Source: Roseiarcus sp963829505
GTDB lineage: Bacteria; Pseudomonadota; Alphaproteobacteria; Rhizobiales; Beijerinckiaceae
Direction: 5' to 3'
Length of the DNA stretch: 64,000 nucleotides
Assembly (NCBI GenBank): GCA_963829505.1
Contig: CAWHIL010000001.1
Span: 1,736,001 to 1,800,000, forward strand
Of this stretch, positions 34,710-43,562 are shown piece by piece (positions within the stretch are counted from its first letter, which is position 1; each line of letters begins with the position of its first letter). The translations under genes and the position numbers were made by a program. A model generated the notes under the pieces. It searched no databases and was not told where the DNA came from. It saw nothing but the letters and a program-made list of their open reading frames with translations.

Positions 34710-34835
34710 TTGAAAGTCCGCAATTCCTTGAAATCCCTGCGTAATCGCCATCGCGACAACCGCCTCGTGCGGCGCAAGGGACGCGTCTACATCATCAACA
34801 AGACCCAGAAGCGCTTCAAGGCCCGGCAGGGCTGA
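34710..34835 (+). CDS. rpmJ: 50S ribosomal protein L36, zinc-free type
   Basis: 41 residues from TTG 34710: KVRNSLKSLRNRHRDNRLV, RRKGRVYIINKTQKRFKARQG. The four zinc-binding Cys/His of the C+ form are absent, so this is the C- form. Length and sequence match alphaproteobacterial L36. The TTG start is unusual for a ribosomal protein, but no ATG is available. Confidence 0.92.
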   Translation: MKVRNSLKSLRNRHRDNRLVRRKGRVYIINKTQKRFKARQG

Positions 34836-34881
34836 GCCTCCGCTTTGACCGCGCCGCGGGCTATGGGATAGCCTCGCGGCC

Positions 34882-35496
34882 ATGAGACTCATCGCCATGG
34901 CGCTCGCCGGCGCGCTCGCGGCTGCGCCTTTCGCGACCGTCGCGGCGCCGGCTGCGGCGGACAGCGCTCCGACGGACGCGAAGCCGGCCGATCCGGGGTC
35001 GCCGCCGGCGACCTCCGCCGAGATCCGCGACGACCTCTTCAAGCGACTGGCGGCGTCGAAAGATCCGGACGAGACCGCCGGGCTCGTGACGCTGCTGGTG
35101 GCTTCTTACGGCCGGACCGGATCGGACACCGCCGATCTTCTGCTCGACCGCTCGCGCAAGGCGATCGCATCGCAGGACTACGAGGCCGCCGAAAAGATTC
35201 TGGATGCGGCGATCGCGTATGCGCCCGACGAAGCCGCCGCCTGGAACACGCGCGCAACGCTCCGCTACCTCGACGACGACTACGACGGGTCGATGGCCGA
35301 CATCGCCCAGACCCTCAAGCGCGAGCCGCGTCACCTCGGCGCCCTCATGGGCATGGCGAGCATCCTGACGGCGCGCGACAAGAAGAAAGAGGCGCTCGAC
35401 GTCTACGAGCGCGTCCTTTCGATCGCGCCCCACTGGGCCCCCGCCGAGGCCGCCCGCGACAAGCTCAAGGGCGACCTGGCGGGCCAGGCGCTGTGA
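34882..35496 (+). CDS. Secreted tetratricopeptide-repeat protein
   Basis: 204 residues. Signal peptide with RLIAMALAGALAAAPFATVAAPAAA, then an Ala/Pro-rich linker and three to four TPRs (residues about 90-195; EKILDAAIAYAPDEAAAWNTRA, SMADIAQTLKREPRHLGALMG, ALDVYERVLSIAPHWAPAE). Probably a periplasmic interaction protein. Follows L36 by 46 bases. Confidence 0.82.
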   Translation: MRLIAMALAGALAAAPFATVAAPAAADSAPTDAKPADPGSPPATSAEIRDDLFKRLAASKDPDETAGLVTLLVASYGRTGSDTADLLLDRSRKAIASQDYEAAEKILDAAIAYAPDEAAAWNTRATLRYLDDDYDGSMADIAQTLKREPRHLGALMGMASILTARDKKKEALDVYERVLSIAPHWAPAEAARDKLKGDLAGQAL

Positions 35497-35530
35497 ACCG
35501 AGGGGCGCCTGCGGCGACCGCAGCCCCGGC

Positions 35531-36499
35531 GTGATCGTCGCCCTTGTCCTTCTGGTCGTCGTCGGTTTCCTCGGCGGCTTCACGGCATTCGAGCAGCGCC
35601 GGATCGAGGCGCGCTATCCGCCCGCCGGAAGGCGCGTTGAGGTCAAGGGCGGGGCGGTCCACGTGATGGACAAGCCGGCGGACGCGAACGGACGCCCGGC
35701 GGTCCTTCTTATTCACGGCGCATCGGGCAACGCCGCGGACCCGTTCGTGGCGCTGGCGGAGCGGCTGGCCGCTGCGGGCATGCGGGCGCTTTCCTTCGAC
35801 CGGCCGGGCCATGGCTGGAGCGACCGGATCGGCGGGCCGGCTGCTTCCTCTCCCTCGGTCCAGGCGGCCGCCCTTCGCAGCGCCGCCGAGGCGCTTGGAC
35901 TCTCCAACGCCGTCGTCGTCGCCCATTCGCTCGGCGCGCTCGCGGCTCTGGCGCTCGCGCTCGACCATCCCGGCTTCGTCCGGGCGCTCGTTCTGATTGC
36001 GCCGGTGAGCCACCCGTGGCCGGGCGGCGTCGCCTGGTATTACCACCTTGGCGCGCGCCCGACGTTCGGCGCGCCGTTCCGCCGGCTCGTCGCGCTGCCT
36101 GCGGGACTCCTGCGGATGCGCGCCGCCGTCGCCGGCGTTTTCGCGCCGAACGTCCCACCGCCGAATTTCATCGAGGCGACCAAGCTGCCGCTCGTGCTCC
36201 GGCCCATGCATTTCCGCGCCAATTGCGAGGACGTCGCTTACGCGGAGGCCGCGGTCGCGGCGCTTTCCCCGCGTTACGGCTCGATCCGCGCGCCGACCGA
36301 GGTCGTGACCGGCGACAGCGACGGCGTCGTCTACGCCCATCTCCACTCGGCCGGTCTCGAGCGCGACATTCCGGGGGCTCGTCTGACGACGCTGCGGGGC
36401 GTCGGCCATTCGCCTCACCATACCGCGCCGGCGCGCATTGTCGACATCATCCTCGAGGCCGAGCGACGGGCGGCTGAGCGCGAGACCGCAACCGCCTGA
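35531..36499 (+). CDS. Alpha/beta hydrolase, membrane-anchored
   Basis: 322 residues from GTG 35531. N-terminal TM helix (IVALVLLVVVGFLGGFTAF), oxyanion HGASGNAADPF, nucleophile elbow VAHSLGALAAL, acid in VVTGDSDGVV and histidine in GVGHSPHH form a full triad. Similar to haloalkane-dehalogenase/esterase-like lipases. Close spacing after the TPR gene suggests one transcript. Substrate unknown. Confidence 0.82.
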   Translation: MIVALVLLVVVGFLGGFTAFEQRRIEARYPPAGRRVEVKGGAVHVMDKPADANGRPAVLLIHGASGNAADPFVALAERLAAAGMRALSFDRPGHGWSDRIGGPAASSPSVQAAALRSAAEALGLSNAVVVAHSLGALAALALALDHPGFVRALVLIAPVSHPWPGGVAWYYHLGARPTFGAPFRRLVALPAGLLRMRAAVAGVFAPNVPPPNFIEATKLPLVLRPMHFRANCEDVAYAEAAVAALSPRYGSIRAPTEVVTGDSDGVVYAHLHSAGLERDIPGARLTTLRGVGHSPHHTAPARIVDIILEAERRAAERETATA

Positions 36500-36518
36500 C
36501 GCGGCGGCGGCGTATCGA

Positions 36519-37478
36519 TCACGGCGGCGCGCCGCCCGCCGTCCGCCAGACGAGGATCGCAGCGGCCAGGTCCTCGATCGCCGCCCCGACCGACTTGAAC
36601 AGGGTGATCTCGTCAGCGCTTCTGCGCCCCGGCGCGCCGCGACAGAGGGCCGGCAGGTCGGCGACGACCGCGGATCGGTCGATGACGCCGCCCGAAATCC
36701 CAAGCGCGACGTCGCCGCCTTCGACGACCGCGGCGTCGGTGTCGACATAGATGCGCGAGCGGCGCAGCGTCTCGTCGTCCGCCTCGCGCATCGCGAGGTT
36801 GAATGCGCCGACGAGGTCGAGGTGCTGTCCGCGCCTCAGCCATCGGCCGAAGATCAGGGGCTCGCTCGCAAGCGTCGCACAGGAGATGACGTCGGCCTCG
36901 GCGACCGCGGCTTCGAGGTCCTCGACCGGCCTCGCGACGAAGCCTTCGTTGACGAGGCTTGCCGCGAGACGGTGCGCGCCCTCCGGCCTGCGGTTCCAAA
37001 CCGCGACGTCATCGTAGGCCCGCACGCTGGCGTGCGCCCGGACGAGATGCGGGGCGAGCGCGCCGGCGCCGACGATGAGGAGGCGCTTTGCGTCGGCCCG
37101 GGCCAGGAAGCGGGCCGCAAGGGCCGAAGCCGCGGCGGTGCGCCAGTGCGTCAGGCGGGTCCCGTCGAGCGCCGCCAGCGTCTCGCCCGTCCTGCCGGAT
37201 TGAAGAACGTATACGCCATTGACCGCGGGCAGCCCGCGCGCGCCGTTGCCGGGAAAGACGTTGACGATCTTCACGCCGAGATAGAGGCCGGCGCGCGAAA
37301 CGCTTTCGGTCCAGGCCGGCATCAGGAGGTGGGTCGCGACCGCCTCGCCCGCGCGCTGCACCGGATGGTGATGGCGGTGCGGAGCGATGAAACCGCCGCG
37401 CATCGCTTCGGCAAGCTCGTTCATCAGTCGCGGGAAATCGAGCGTGCGGTCGATATCGTCGGCGGAGAAGAGGCGCAT
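36519..37478 (-). CDS. Ornithine cyclodeaminase/mu-crystallin family protein
   Basis: 319 residues. Rossmann motif LLIVGAGALAPHLVRAHA, substrate-binding LGVKIVNVFPGNG and DGTRLTHWRTAAASALAA follow the family. Members include ornithine cyclodeaminase, alanine dehydrogenase and ketimine reductase, which sequence alone does not separate. The ending IEDLAAAILVWR is typical. Downstream of lapA on the same strand, 42 bases apart. Confidence 0.87.
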   Translation of the reverse strand: MRLFSADDIDRTLDFPRLMNELAEAMRGGFIAPHRHHHPVQRAGEAVATHLLMPAWTESVSRAGLYLGVKIVNVFPGNGARGLPAVNGVYVLQSGRTGETLAALDGTRLTHWRTAAASALAARFLARADAKRLLIVGAGALAPHLVRAHASVRAYDDVAVWNRRPEGAHRLAASLVNEGFVARPVEDLEAAVAEADVISCATLASEPLIFGRWLRRGQHLDLVGAFNLAMREADDETLRRSRIYVDTDAAVVEGGDVALGISGGVIDRSAVVADLPALCRGAPGRRSADEITLFKSVGAAIEDLAAAILVWRTAGGAPP

Positions 37479-37520
37479 GTGCGGCGTTCTTGGTTCGATC
37501 GTTCGGGTCTTGTCGTCCTG

Positions 37521-37838
37521 TCAGCGGGGAAGCGACGGCTGCGTCGGCTTGAGCGCCTGCGCCTCCGTCCGCCAGCGATCCGCTTCGGCTCGGCTCTGGC
37601 GCGCGGCGCGGCGATGGCGCCCTTGCGAGACCCAGGTCGCCGCCGCGCCCGCCACCACGCCCAGCATCGCCGCGACGATTGCGACGGCGAAGAGCGGCGC
37701 TTCGAGGGCGAAGGCGGCGCTGTCGGGGGCGCTCAGAGGATCGAACGACACCGTCACCCACTGCCGATTGGCGAAGGCGAAGAGGAGGAGGATCAGGGCG
37801 ACGACCGCGACGACAAGAAGCCGAAAATAGCGGATCAT
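37521..37838 (-). CDS. lapA: LapA-domain membrane protein
   Basis: 105 residues from ATG 37838. Two TM helices (YFRLLVVAVVALILLLFAFAN and LFAVAIVAAMLGVVAGAAATW) flank a short loop with NRQWVTVSFDPL, the LapA/DUF1049 signature. The charged C-terminal coil faces the cytoplasm. LapA in E. coli works with LapB in controlling LPS synthesis; that function in this organism is inferred. Directly downstream of ihfB, a frequent alphaproteobacterial order. Confidence 0.85.
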   Translation of the reverse strand: MIRYFRLLVVAVVALILLLFAFANRQWVTVSFDPLSAPDSAAFALEAPLFAVAIVAAMLGVVAGAAATWVSQGRHRRAARQSRAEADRWRTEAQALKPTQPSLPR

Positions 37839-37896
37839 GAGCGGTCTCTTCGCTTCTTCGTCTGCGGTGTCTCGATCCGCCCCGGGACGGCCCGTG

Positions 37897-38181
37897 CTAG
37901 TCCGCGCGGTTGAGACGCTCGCGCATCTCCTTGCCGGTTTTGAAGAAAGGCGCAAGCTTCTCGGCCACCGGCACTTTGTCGCCGGTGCGCGGATTGCGCC
38001 CCGTGCGCGCCTGGCGCTGCTTGGTCGAGAAGGCGCCGAAGCCGCGCAGTTCGACCCGCTCGCCGCGCGCCAGCGCGTCCCCGATCTCGCCGAGGATCGC
38101 GTCGATGATGTTCTCGATGTCGCGCTGATAAAGGTGCGGATTACGGGCCGCCATCCGTTGCACGAGCTCAGACTTGATCAC
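37897..38181 (-). CDS. ihfB: Integration host factor subunit beta
   Basis: 94 residues from GTG 38181. DNA-bending protein of the HU/IHF fold. The signature GFGAFSTKQRQARTGRNPRTG carries the proline intercalation site, and VAEKLAPFFKTGKEMRERLN is the C-terminal helix. N-terminal KSELVQRMAARNPHL separates IHF-beta from HU. Acts as a heterodimer with IhfA, encoded elsewhere. Confidence 0.95.
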   Translation of the reverse strand: MIKSELVQRMAARNPHLYQRDIENIIDAILGEIGDALARGERVELRGFGAFSTKQRQARTGRNPRTGDKVPVAEKLAPFFKTGKEMRERLNRAD

Positions 38182-38318
38182 CGAACGTCCCCAACTCCGA
38201 CCGGCGGGGGCGGAAGGCCCCCAAAGCTTTCATGCCTTAAATCGTCTTTTACATTCAACGGGAAACCGAGGCGCGGAGTGCGAATGCGCGGCGCCTGTCG
38301 CGCGGAAAGCACACTCCG

Positions 38319-39326
38319 TCATCCGGAACGCTGGACCTCGTACTGGCCCGTCTTGCGAAAACGGACGAGGTAGGACCCGACGATCGCGTCGACCGCCTGG
38401 GGCGCGATGCCGAGCCCGGCGAGCGTGCGGCGCTCGGCTTCCGCCTCCGCCGACACCACGTTGTCGACGGCGAGCAGGTCGATCTGGTCGCGGTGGGTGG
38501 TGAGAAGCTTGGGAAAGAGGCCGAGCGAGGCCCGGCTGGCGAAGCTCGTCGCCGAAGCGACCAGCCGGGACGGTCCGAGCGGCAGCCCGACCAGCAGAGG
38601 CCGGCGGCCGGCGGCGCGCACCGCGGTTTCAGCGGCCTCCCTCAGCGTCATCACCTGTGGCCCGCCGAGCTCGTAGATCGCGCCCGGGCGTGCTTCGCCG
38701 GCCAGCGCCGCCGCCGCCGCCTGGCCGACATCGCCGGCGTAGACCGGCTGCAGCCGGGCGCCGCCGCCGCCGAACAGCGGAATGATGGGGAAGACTCGCG
38801 CCAGCCCGCCGAACCGGTTGAAGAAGTCGTCCTCGGGTCCGAACACCACCGACGGCCTCAGGATGGTCGCTGCGGGGAAACCGGCTAGCGTCGCCTGCTC
38901 GCCGAGACCCTTGCTGGCGATAAAGGCCGAGGCGGAATGCGGGTCGGCGCCGATGCCCGAGACGTGAGCGAAGCTCGCAACCCCGGCCGCCTGGGCGGCG
39001 CGGGCGAGCGTCGCCGCGCCGTCGATGTGCACGGCGCGATAGGTCTGGGCGCCGCTCTCGGCCTTGACCCCGGTCGCATTGACGGCCATCGCGGCGTTGT
39101 CGAGCGCCGCGGCGACGGAAGCGGGATAGCGCAGGTTCGCCTGCACCGCCTCGATCTGACCGACGGATCCGAGCGGCTGCAGGAAGAAGGCGAGATCGGG
39201 CCGGCGAACCGCGACCCGAACCCGCCAGCCGCGGCGGACGAGCGCCCTTACAATGTGCCGCCCGACGAAGCCGGAGCCGCCGAACACCGTCGCCAAGCGG
39301 CTTCGATCGTAGGTCGGGTCGGCCAT
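38319..39326 (-). CDS. NAD(P)H-binding protein, NDUFA9-like
   Basis: 335 residues, atypical short-chain dehydrogenase. Rossmann motif VFGGSGFVGRHIVRALVRRGW; the tyrosine of the classic YxxxK is absent, as in the complex I NDUFA9-like group. SFAHVSGIGADPHSASAF, ILRPSVVFGPEDDFFNRF and PVYAGDVGQAAAAAL match bacterial members. In Hyphomicrobiales this protein is a candidate supernumerary complex I subunit. No nuo genes are in view. Confidence 0.82.
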   Translation of the reverse strand: MADPTYDRSRLATVFGGSGFVGRHIVRALVRRGWRVRVAVRRPDLAFFLQPLGSVGQIEAVQANLRYPASVAAALDNAAMAVNATGVKAESGAQTYRAVHIDGAATLARAAQAAGVASFAHVSGIGADPHSASAFIASKGLGEQATLAGFPAATILRPSVVFGPEDDFFNRFGGLARVFPIIPLFGGGGARLQPVYAGDVGQAAAAALAGEARPGAIYELGGPQVMTLREAAETAVRAAGRRPLLVGLPLGPSRLVASATSFASRASLGLFPKLLTTHRDQIDLLAVDNVVSAEAEAERRTLAGLGIAPQAVDAIVGSYLVRFRKTGQYEVQRSG

Positions 39327-39425
39327 CGTGGTCTCCGAAATAGCGGGGCGCCCGCCCTTTAGGCGATGGCCGCGCCCCTGTACAGACGCGAAAAAGACTG
39401 AGTTCCCGTGAAATTCCCGGAAGGG

Positions 39426-41495
39426 TCAGGCGTGGGCGGCGGCGCTCGCCGCGCGGCGCAATTCGACCACGTGGTCGGCGGCCTTGCCGGCGAGTTCGGC
39501 GAGGTGGTCGAACCGCGTCTCGAACGCGCCGACGCCTGCGGTCGCCGAGCGCAATTCGATGATGAGGTCGCCGATCTCCGCTTCGGGAATGAGGGCGCGC
39601 AGCGCCTCCCAGCCTTTCCAGCCTTCGCGCGGCTCGAAGCCGAGGATCTGGCCCCGCCTTGCGCTGACGAGCGCGCTCGCCCGCGCGAGCGCGTCGGACG
39701 GCACGTAGACCGTGACCGAGAGGATCGGCTCGAGCAGCACCGGCCGCGCCTTGCCGAGCGCTTCGTCGAGCGCGATTCGCGCGGCCGCGCGAAACGCCAT
39801 GTCCGAGGAATCGACGGTGTGATAGGAGCCGTCCGTCAGCGTGACGGCGACGTCGACGACCGGGAAACCGAGCGGGCCGCGCGCCATCGCGTCCTTCGCG
39901 CCGTTCTCGACCGACGAGAAGTACTGCCGCGGCACCGAGCCGCCGTGGACGCGCTCGGTGAACTGGAAGCCCTCGCCGCGTCCCCGCGGTCTGACCTCGA
40001 CGACGACGTCGCCGTATTGGCCGTGTCCGCCGGACTGCTTCTTGTGCCGTCCGCGCACCGTCACCGCCTCGCGGATCGTCTCGCGATAGGCGACGGTCGG
40101 CTTGGCGGTGTGGATGGTAACGCCGAAGCGGTCCGCGAGCCGCTCGGTCGTCACGCGCAGATGCATCTCGCCCTGTCCGTAGAGCTTCATCTCGGACATT
40201 TCCGCGTCCTGCACGAAGGAGAGCGCCGGGTCCTCCTCGCAGAGCTTCGCCAGCGCCGAGGCGAGCCTCACCTCGTCCTTGCGGTCCTTGACCCGGATGG
40301 CGAAGGCCTGGGTCGGATGCGGCGGCTGGGCGAGGTCCGCTTTCGCCGGGGCCGCCTTACTGTCGGCGAACCGGTCGCCGGTGGCGAGCTGCTCGAGCCT
40401 TGCGAAAGCGACGGTGTCGCCTTCCTCGGCCCGGCTTATTTTGACCGACGCCGCGCCGGTCAGCCGCGCGAGGCCGCCGATGCGCTCCTCGACCCCGCGC
40501 GAATTGACGACCGTCGCGCCGTCGGCGAAGGCGCCGCGCAGCACGCGCGACAGCGAAAGCTTGCCGCCGTGGGCGGTATGGATCGTGCGCACGACCTGGG
40601 CGAGCGCCGGGCCGGAATCGTCGAGGCCGAGGCGCAGGCGGGTGTGGCGGATCCCCGGCGCCTCATGGCGGACCGCCTTCAGGAGCCGCGTCACGCCGTG
40701 GCCTTCCGTCGCCGAGCCCATCAGCACCGGAACGACGTGTCCGTCGCGCAACTCGCGCGCCAGGTCGTCGAACACGAGGTCCTTCGGCGGCTCGATGTCG
40801 CTGAGAAGCTGCTCCATCAGCGTGTCGTCGTAGTCGGCGAGCTTTTCGAGCATCGAATAGCGCGCGTGCTTCTCTTCCTGGATGACGCCGGCCGGCATCT
40901 CGATCACGGTCGAGGGAGCGGATTCCCGATAGAGGAAGGCGCGCTCGAGCGCGAGATCGACGAATCCGGTCGCGACCCCGTTCTCCCACACCGGGATCTG
41001 GCGCATGAGCAGGGGGGCTCGCGAGGCGGGCTGGAGAAGCTCGAGCGTTTCGCGCAGGCTGCCGGTCGCCTGATCGATCTTGTTGAGAAACAGGATGCGC
41101 GGCATCTCGAGCTCCTCGAGCTCGCGCAGGATCACCTGCAGCGCCGGAACCTTGCGCGGATCGGCCTCGCACACCACGACCACCGCGTCGCAGACCGGCA
41201 GCGCCGGGCGCATGTCGTGGATGAACTCGATCGATCCGGGGCAGTCAAAAAAGGTGAGGCGGTCGCCCATGTAGTCGATGCTGGCGACGTTCGGCTCGAC
41301 GCTCATGGCGTGGCTGCGCGCCTCGGAGCTCGAGTCGCCGACGCTCGTCCCCTCGCGCACCGTTCCTTGCCGGGAGAGCGCGCCGCCGCGAGCCAGTATC
41401 CCCTCGAGAAGACTGGTTTTTCCGCTCTGGAACGGCCCCACGATAGCCACCAGACGGGGCCCGGGAACGCGGTGCTCGTTGTGGACAGCAGTCAA
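39426..41495 (-). CDS. Elongation factor G-like GTPase
   Basis: 689 residues with EF-G domain order: G domain (1-260), domain II, and domains III-V with YRETIREAVTVRGRHKKQSGG and VYVPSDALARASALVSARRGQILG. P-loop GPFQSGKTS and G4 NKID are present. The G3 motif is DCPGS in place of the DTPGH of true EF-G, so the catalytic histidine is serine. This is the FusA paralogue group rather than the translational EF-G. TTG 41495 is the best start. Divergent from aroKB. Role unknown. Confidence 0.87.
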   Translation of the reverse strand: MTAVHNEHRVPGPRLVAIVGPFQSGKTSLLEGILARGGALSRQGTVREGTSVGDSSSEARSHAMSVEPNVASIDYMGDRLTFFDCPGSIEFIHDMRPALPVCDAVVVVCEADPRKVPALQVILRELEELEMPRILFLNKIDQATGSLRETLELLQPASRAPLLMRQIPVWENGVATGFVDLALERAFLYRESAPSTVIEMPAGVIQEEKHARYSMLEKLADYDDTLMEQLLSDIEPPKDLVFDDLARELRDGHVVPVLMGSATEGHGVTRLLKAVRHEAPGIRHTRLRLGLDDSGPALAQVVRTIHTAHGGKLSLSRVLRGAFADGATVVNSRGVEERIGGLARLTGAASVKISRAEEGDTVAFARLEQLATGDRFADSKAAPAKADLAQPPHPTQAFAIRVKDRKDEVRLASALAKLCEEDPALSFVQDAEMSEMKLYGQGEMHLRVTTERLADRFGVTIHTAKPTVAYRETIREAVTVRGRHKKQSGGHGQYGDVVVEVRPRGRGEGFQFTERVHGGSVPRQYFSSVENGAKDAMARGPLGFPVVDVAVTLTDGSYHTVDSSDMAFRAAARIALDEALGKARPVLLEPILSVTVYVPSDALARASALVSARRGQILGFEPREGWKGWEALRALIPEAEIGDLIIELRSATAGVGAFETRFDHLAELAGKAADHVVELRRAASAAAHA

Positions 41496-41767
41496 GATCT
41501 AGCTCCCTGGGCGCCCGCGGCGCCGGCGCCGCGGCTTCTTGATTGGACGTCAGCACATGCGCGGCTCCGGCGGCGCCCCATGCGCCGGCCGCTCCTGTCG
41601 TCGTTCTGACATGCTCGCAAGAACCCGCGCATAGCGCAAGCCGGTCCCGACTGCGACAAAACCGCCTGCGTTCCTTGAAGGACCGCATGCCCGCAAAGGT
41701 CGCGCGCGGCCGCGCTTTCCTGTAAGGGTGCGTCCGAAAAGCGCATTTCCGCGAGGATCAGGGAGTC

Positions 41768-43501
41768 ATGTTTCAGGGTCAGCCGGTCGACGTGCAGCGC
41801 GTGAAGGCCGCGCTCGGAGACCGGTCCGTGGTGCTCGTCGGGATGATGGGCGCAGGCAAGACTTCGGTCGGCAGGCGGCTTGCGGCGCGGCTCGGGCTGC
41901 CGTTCGTCGACGCCGACGCCGAGATCGAGGCCGGCGCCCAGCTCACCATCCCCGAGATCTTCGAGCGGTTCGGCGAGGCCTATTTCCGCGAGGGAGAGCG
42001 GCGGGTTATCGCGCGGCTCCTGAAGGCGGGGCCGCAGGTGCTCGCGACCGGCGGGGGCGCCTTCATGAACGGCCTGACGCGCGAGGCGATCGCGGCGTGC
42101 GGCGTCTCGATCTGGCTCAAGCCCGAAGTCGAGGTGCTGCTTGCCCGCGTCCGCAAGAAATCGAACCGCCCGCTGCTCAAGACGGACGACCCCGAAGCGA
42201 CGCTGCGCCGGCTTCTCGCTGAGCGCGCGCCGACCTACAGGCTCGCCGACGTCACCATCGAACCGCGCGAGGGCCCGCATGACGCGGTCGTCGACCTGAC
42301 GCTGAGGCGGCTCGCCGAGAAGCTCAGCCCTCCGGCGGAAGCGTCCGCCTCCGCCGCCGGACCCGGCCGGCGCGAGGGCGCGGGCCGCCGCATCGTCGAG
42401 GCGCCGCTCGGCCAGCGGGCCTATCGGATCCACGTCGGCGAGGGCGTCCTCGACGACGCGGGGCGCGAGATCGAAGCGATCGCGCCTGGCGCGAAATGCG
42501 CGATCGTGACCGACGCCAATGTGGCGCCGATCTATCTCGAGCGCGTGATCGCGAGCCTTGCGAGCGCCGGGCTCGCCGCGACCGCCGTCGTCTGCCCGCC
42601 CGGCGAATCGACCAAGTCCTACGCCGAGTTCGCCCGGGTGTCCGACGCGCTGATCGCGGCGCGCATCGAGCGCCGCGATCTCGTCATCGCGCTCGGCGGC
42701 GGCGTGATCGGCGACCTCGCGGGATTCTGCGCCGCTTCGCTCCGCCGCGGCGTGCGGTTCGTGCAGATCCCGACGACCCTCCTGGCGCAGGTCGATTCGA
42801 GCGTCGGCGGCAAGACCGGGATCAACTCGCCGCACGGTAAGAATCTCGTCGGAGCGTTCCATCAGCCCTCGCTGGTGCTCGCCGACACGGGCGTTCTCGA
42901 CACCCTGAGCCCGCGCGAGTTCCGCGCGGGTTACGCCGAGGTGGTCAAGTACGGCCTGATCGGCGACCGCGCGTTCTTCGAGTTCCTCGAGGCGCGCTGG
43001 CCGGACGTGTTCGCGGGCGCGCCTGCGCGTGCGGATGCGATCGCTGAAAGCTGCGCGATGAAGGCGCGCGTGGTCGTGGCCGACGAGACGGAGCAGGGGG
43101 AGCGGGCGCTTCTCAACCTCGGGCACACCTTCGGCCACGCCTTCGAGAGCCTCAGCGGCTACGATTCCGCCCGCCTCGTGCATGGCGAGGGGGTTGCGGT
43201 CGGCATGGCGTGCGCCTTCCGCCTTTCACGCGAGCTCGGGCTTTGTTCGGGGCAGGACTCGACGCGGGTCGAGGCGCACCTGAAGGCCGTCGGCCTGCCG
43301 ACGCGGATCCGCGACATCCGCGGGCTCGACGTGGATGCGGGCGCCGTCCTCGCGGCCATGCGGCAGGACAAGAAGGTCGAGCGCGGGCGCCTCACGTTCA
43401 TTCTGGCGCGGGGAATCGGCGAAAGCTTCATCGCCCGCGACGTCGAGGAAGCAGCCGTCCTTTCCTTCCTTAACCGCGAACTCGCGGCTGAGCCGGGCTG
43501 A
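41768..43501 (+). CDS. aroKB: Fused shikimate kinase and 3-dehydroquinate synthase
   Basis: 577 residues joining two shikimate-pathway enzymes. Residues 1-190 are shikimate kinase: Walker A GMMGAGKTS (25-33), FVDADAEIE, RVIARL and ATGGGAF. An Ala/Pro/Gly-rich linker (about 193-212) leads to dehydroquinate synthase (214-577), with PPGESTKSYAEF, ALGGGVIGDLAGF, TTLLAQVDSSVGGKTGIN, EVVKYGLIGD and the zinc ligands in GHTFGHAFES and HGEGVAVGM. Both halves look complete. In relatives aroK and aroB are adjacent separate genes, so this is a fusion by loss of the stop. ATG 41768 follows GATCAGGGAGTC. Confidence 0.93.
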   Translation: MFQGQPVDVQRVKAALGDRSVVLVGMMGAGKTSVGRRLAARLGLPFVDADAEIEAGAQLTIPEIFERFGEAYFREGERRVIARLLKAGPQVLATGGGAFMNGLTREAIAACGVSIWLKPEVEVLLARVRKKSNRPLLKTDDPEATLRRLLAERAPTYRLADVTIEPREGPHDAVVDLTLRRLAEKLSPPAEASASAAGPGRREGAGRRIVEAPLGQRAYRIHVGEGVLDDAGREIEAIAPGAKCAIVTDANVAPIYLERVIASLASAGLAATAVVCPPGESTKSYAEFARVSDALIAARIERRDLVIALGGGVIGDLAGFCAASLRRGVRFVQIPTTLLAQVDSSVGGKTGINSPHGKNLVGAFHQPSLVLADTGVLDTLSPREFRAGYAEVVKYGLIGDRAFFEFLEARWPDVFAGAPARADAIAESCAMKARVVVADETEQGERALLNLGHTFGHAFESLSGYDSARLVHGEGVAVGMACAFRLSRELGLCSGQDSTRVEAHLKAVGLPTRIRDIRGLDVDAGAVLAAMRQDKKVERGRLTFILARGIGESFIARDVEEAAVLSFLNRELAAEPG

Positions 43502-43562
43502 CCGGCGGCCGCGCCCCGCGCCCAAACCCGTCCGGTCCCGCCTTCGTGCTAGAAGTCAACCC

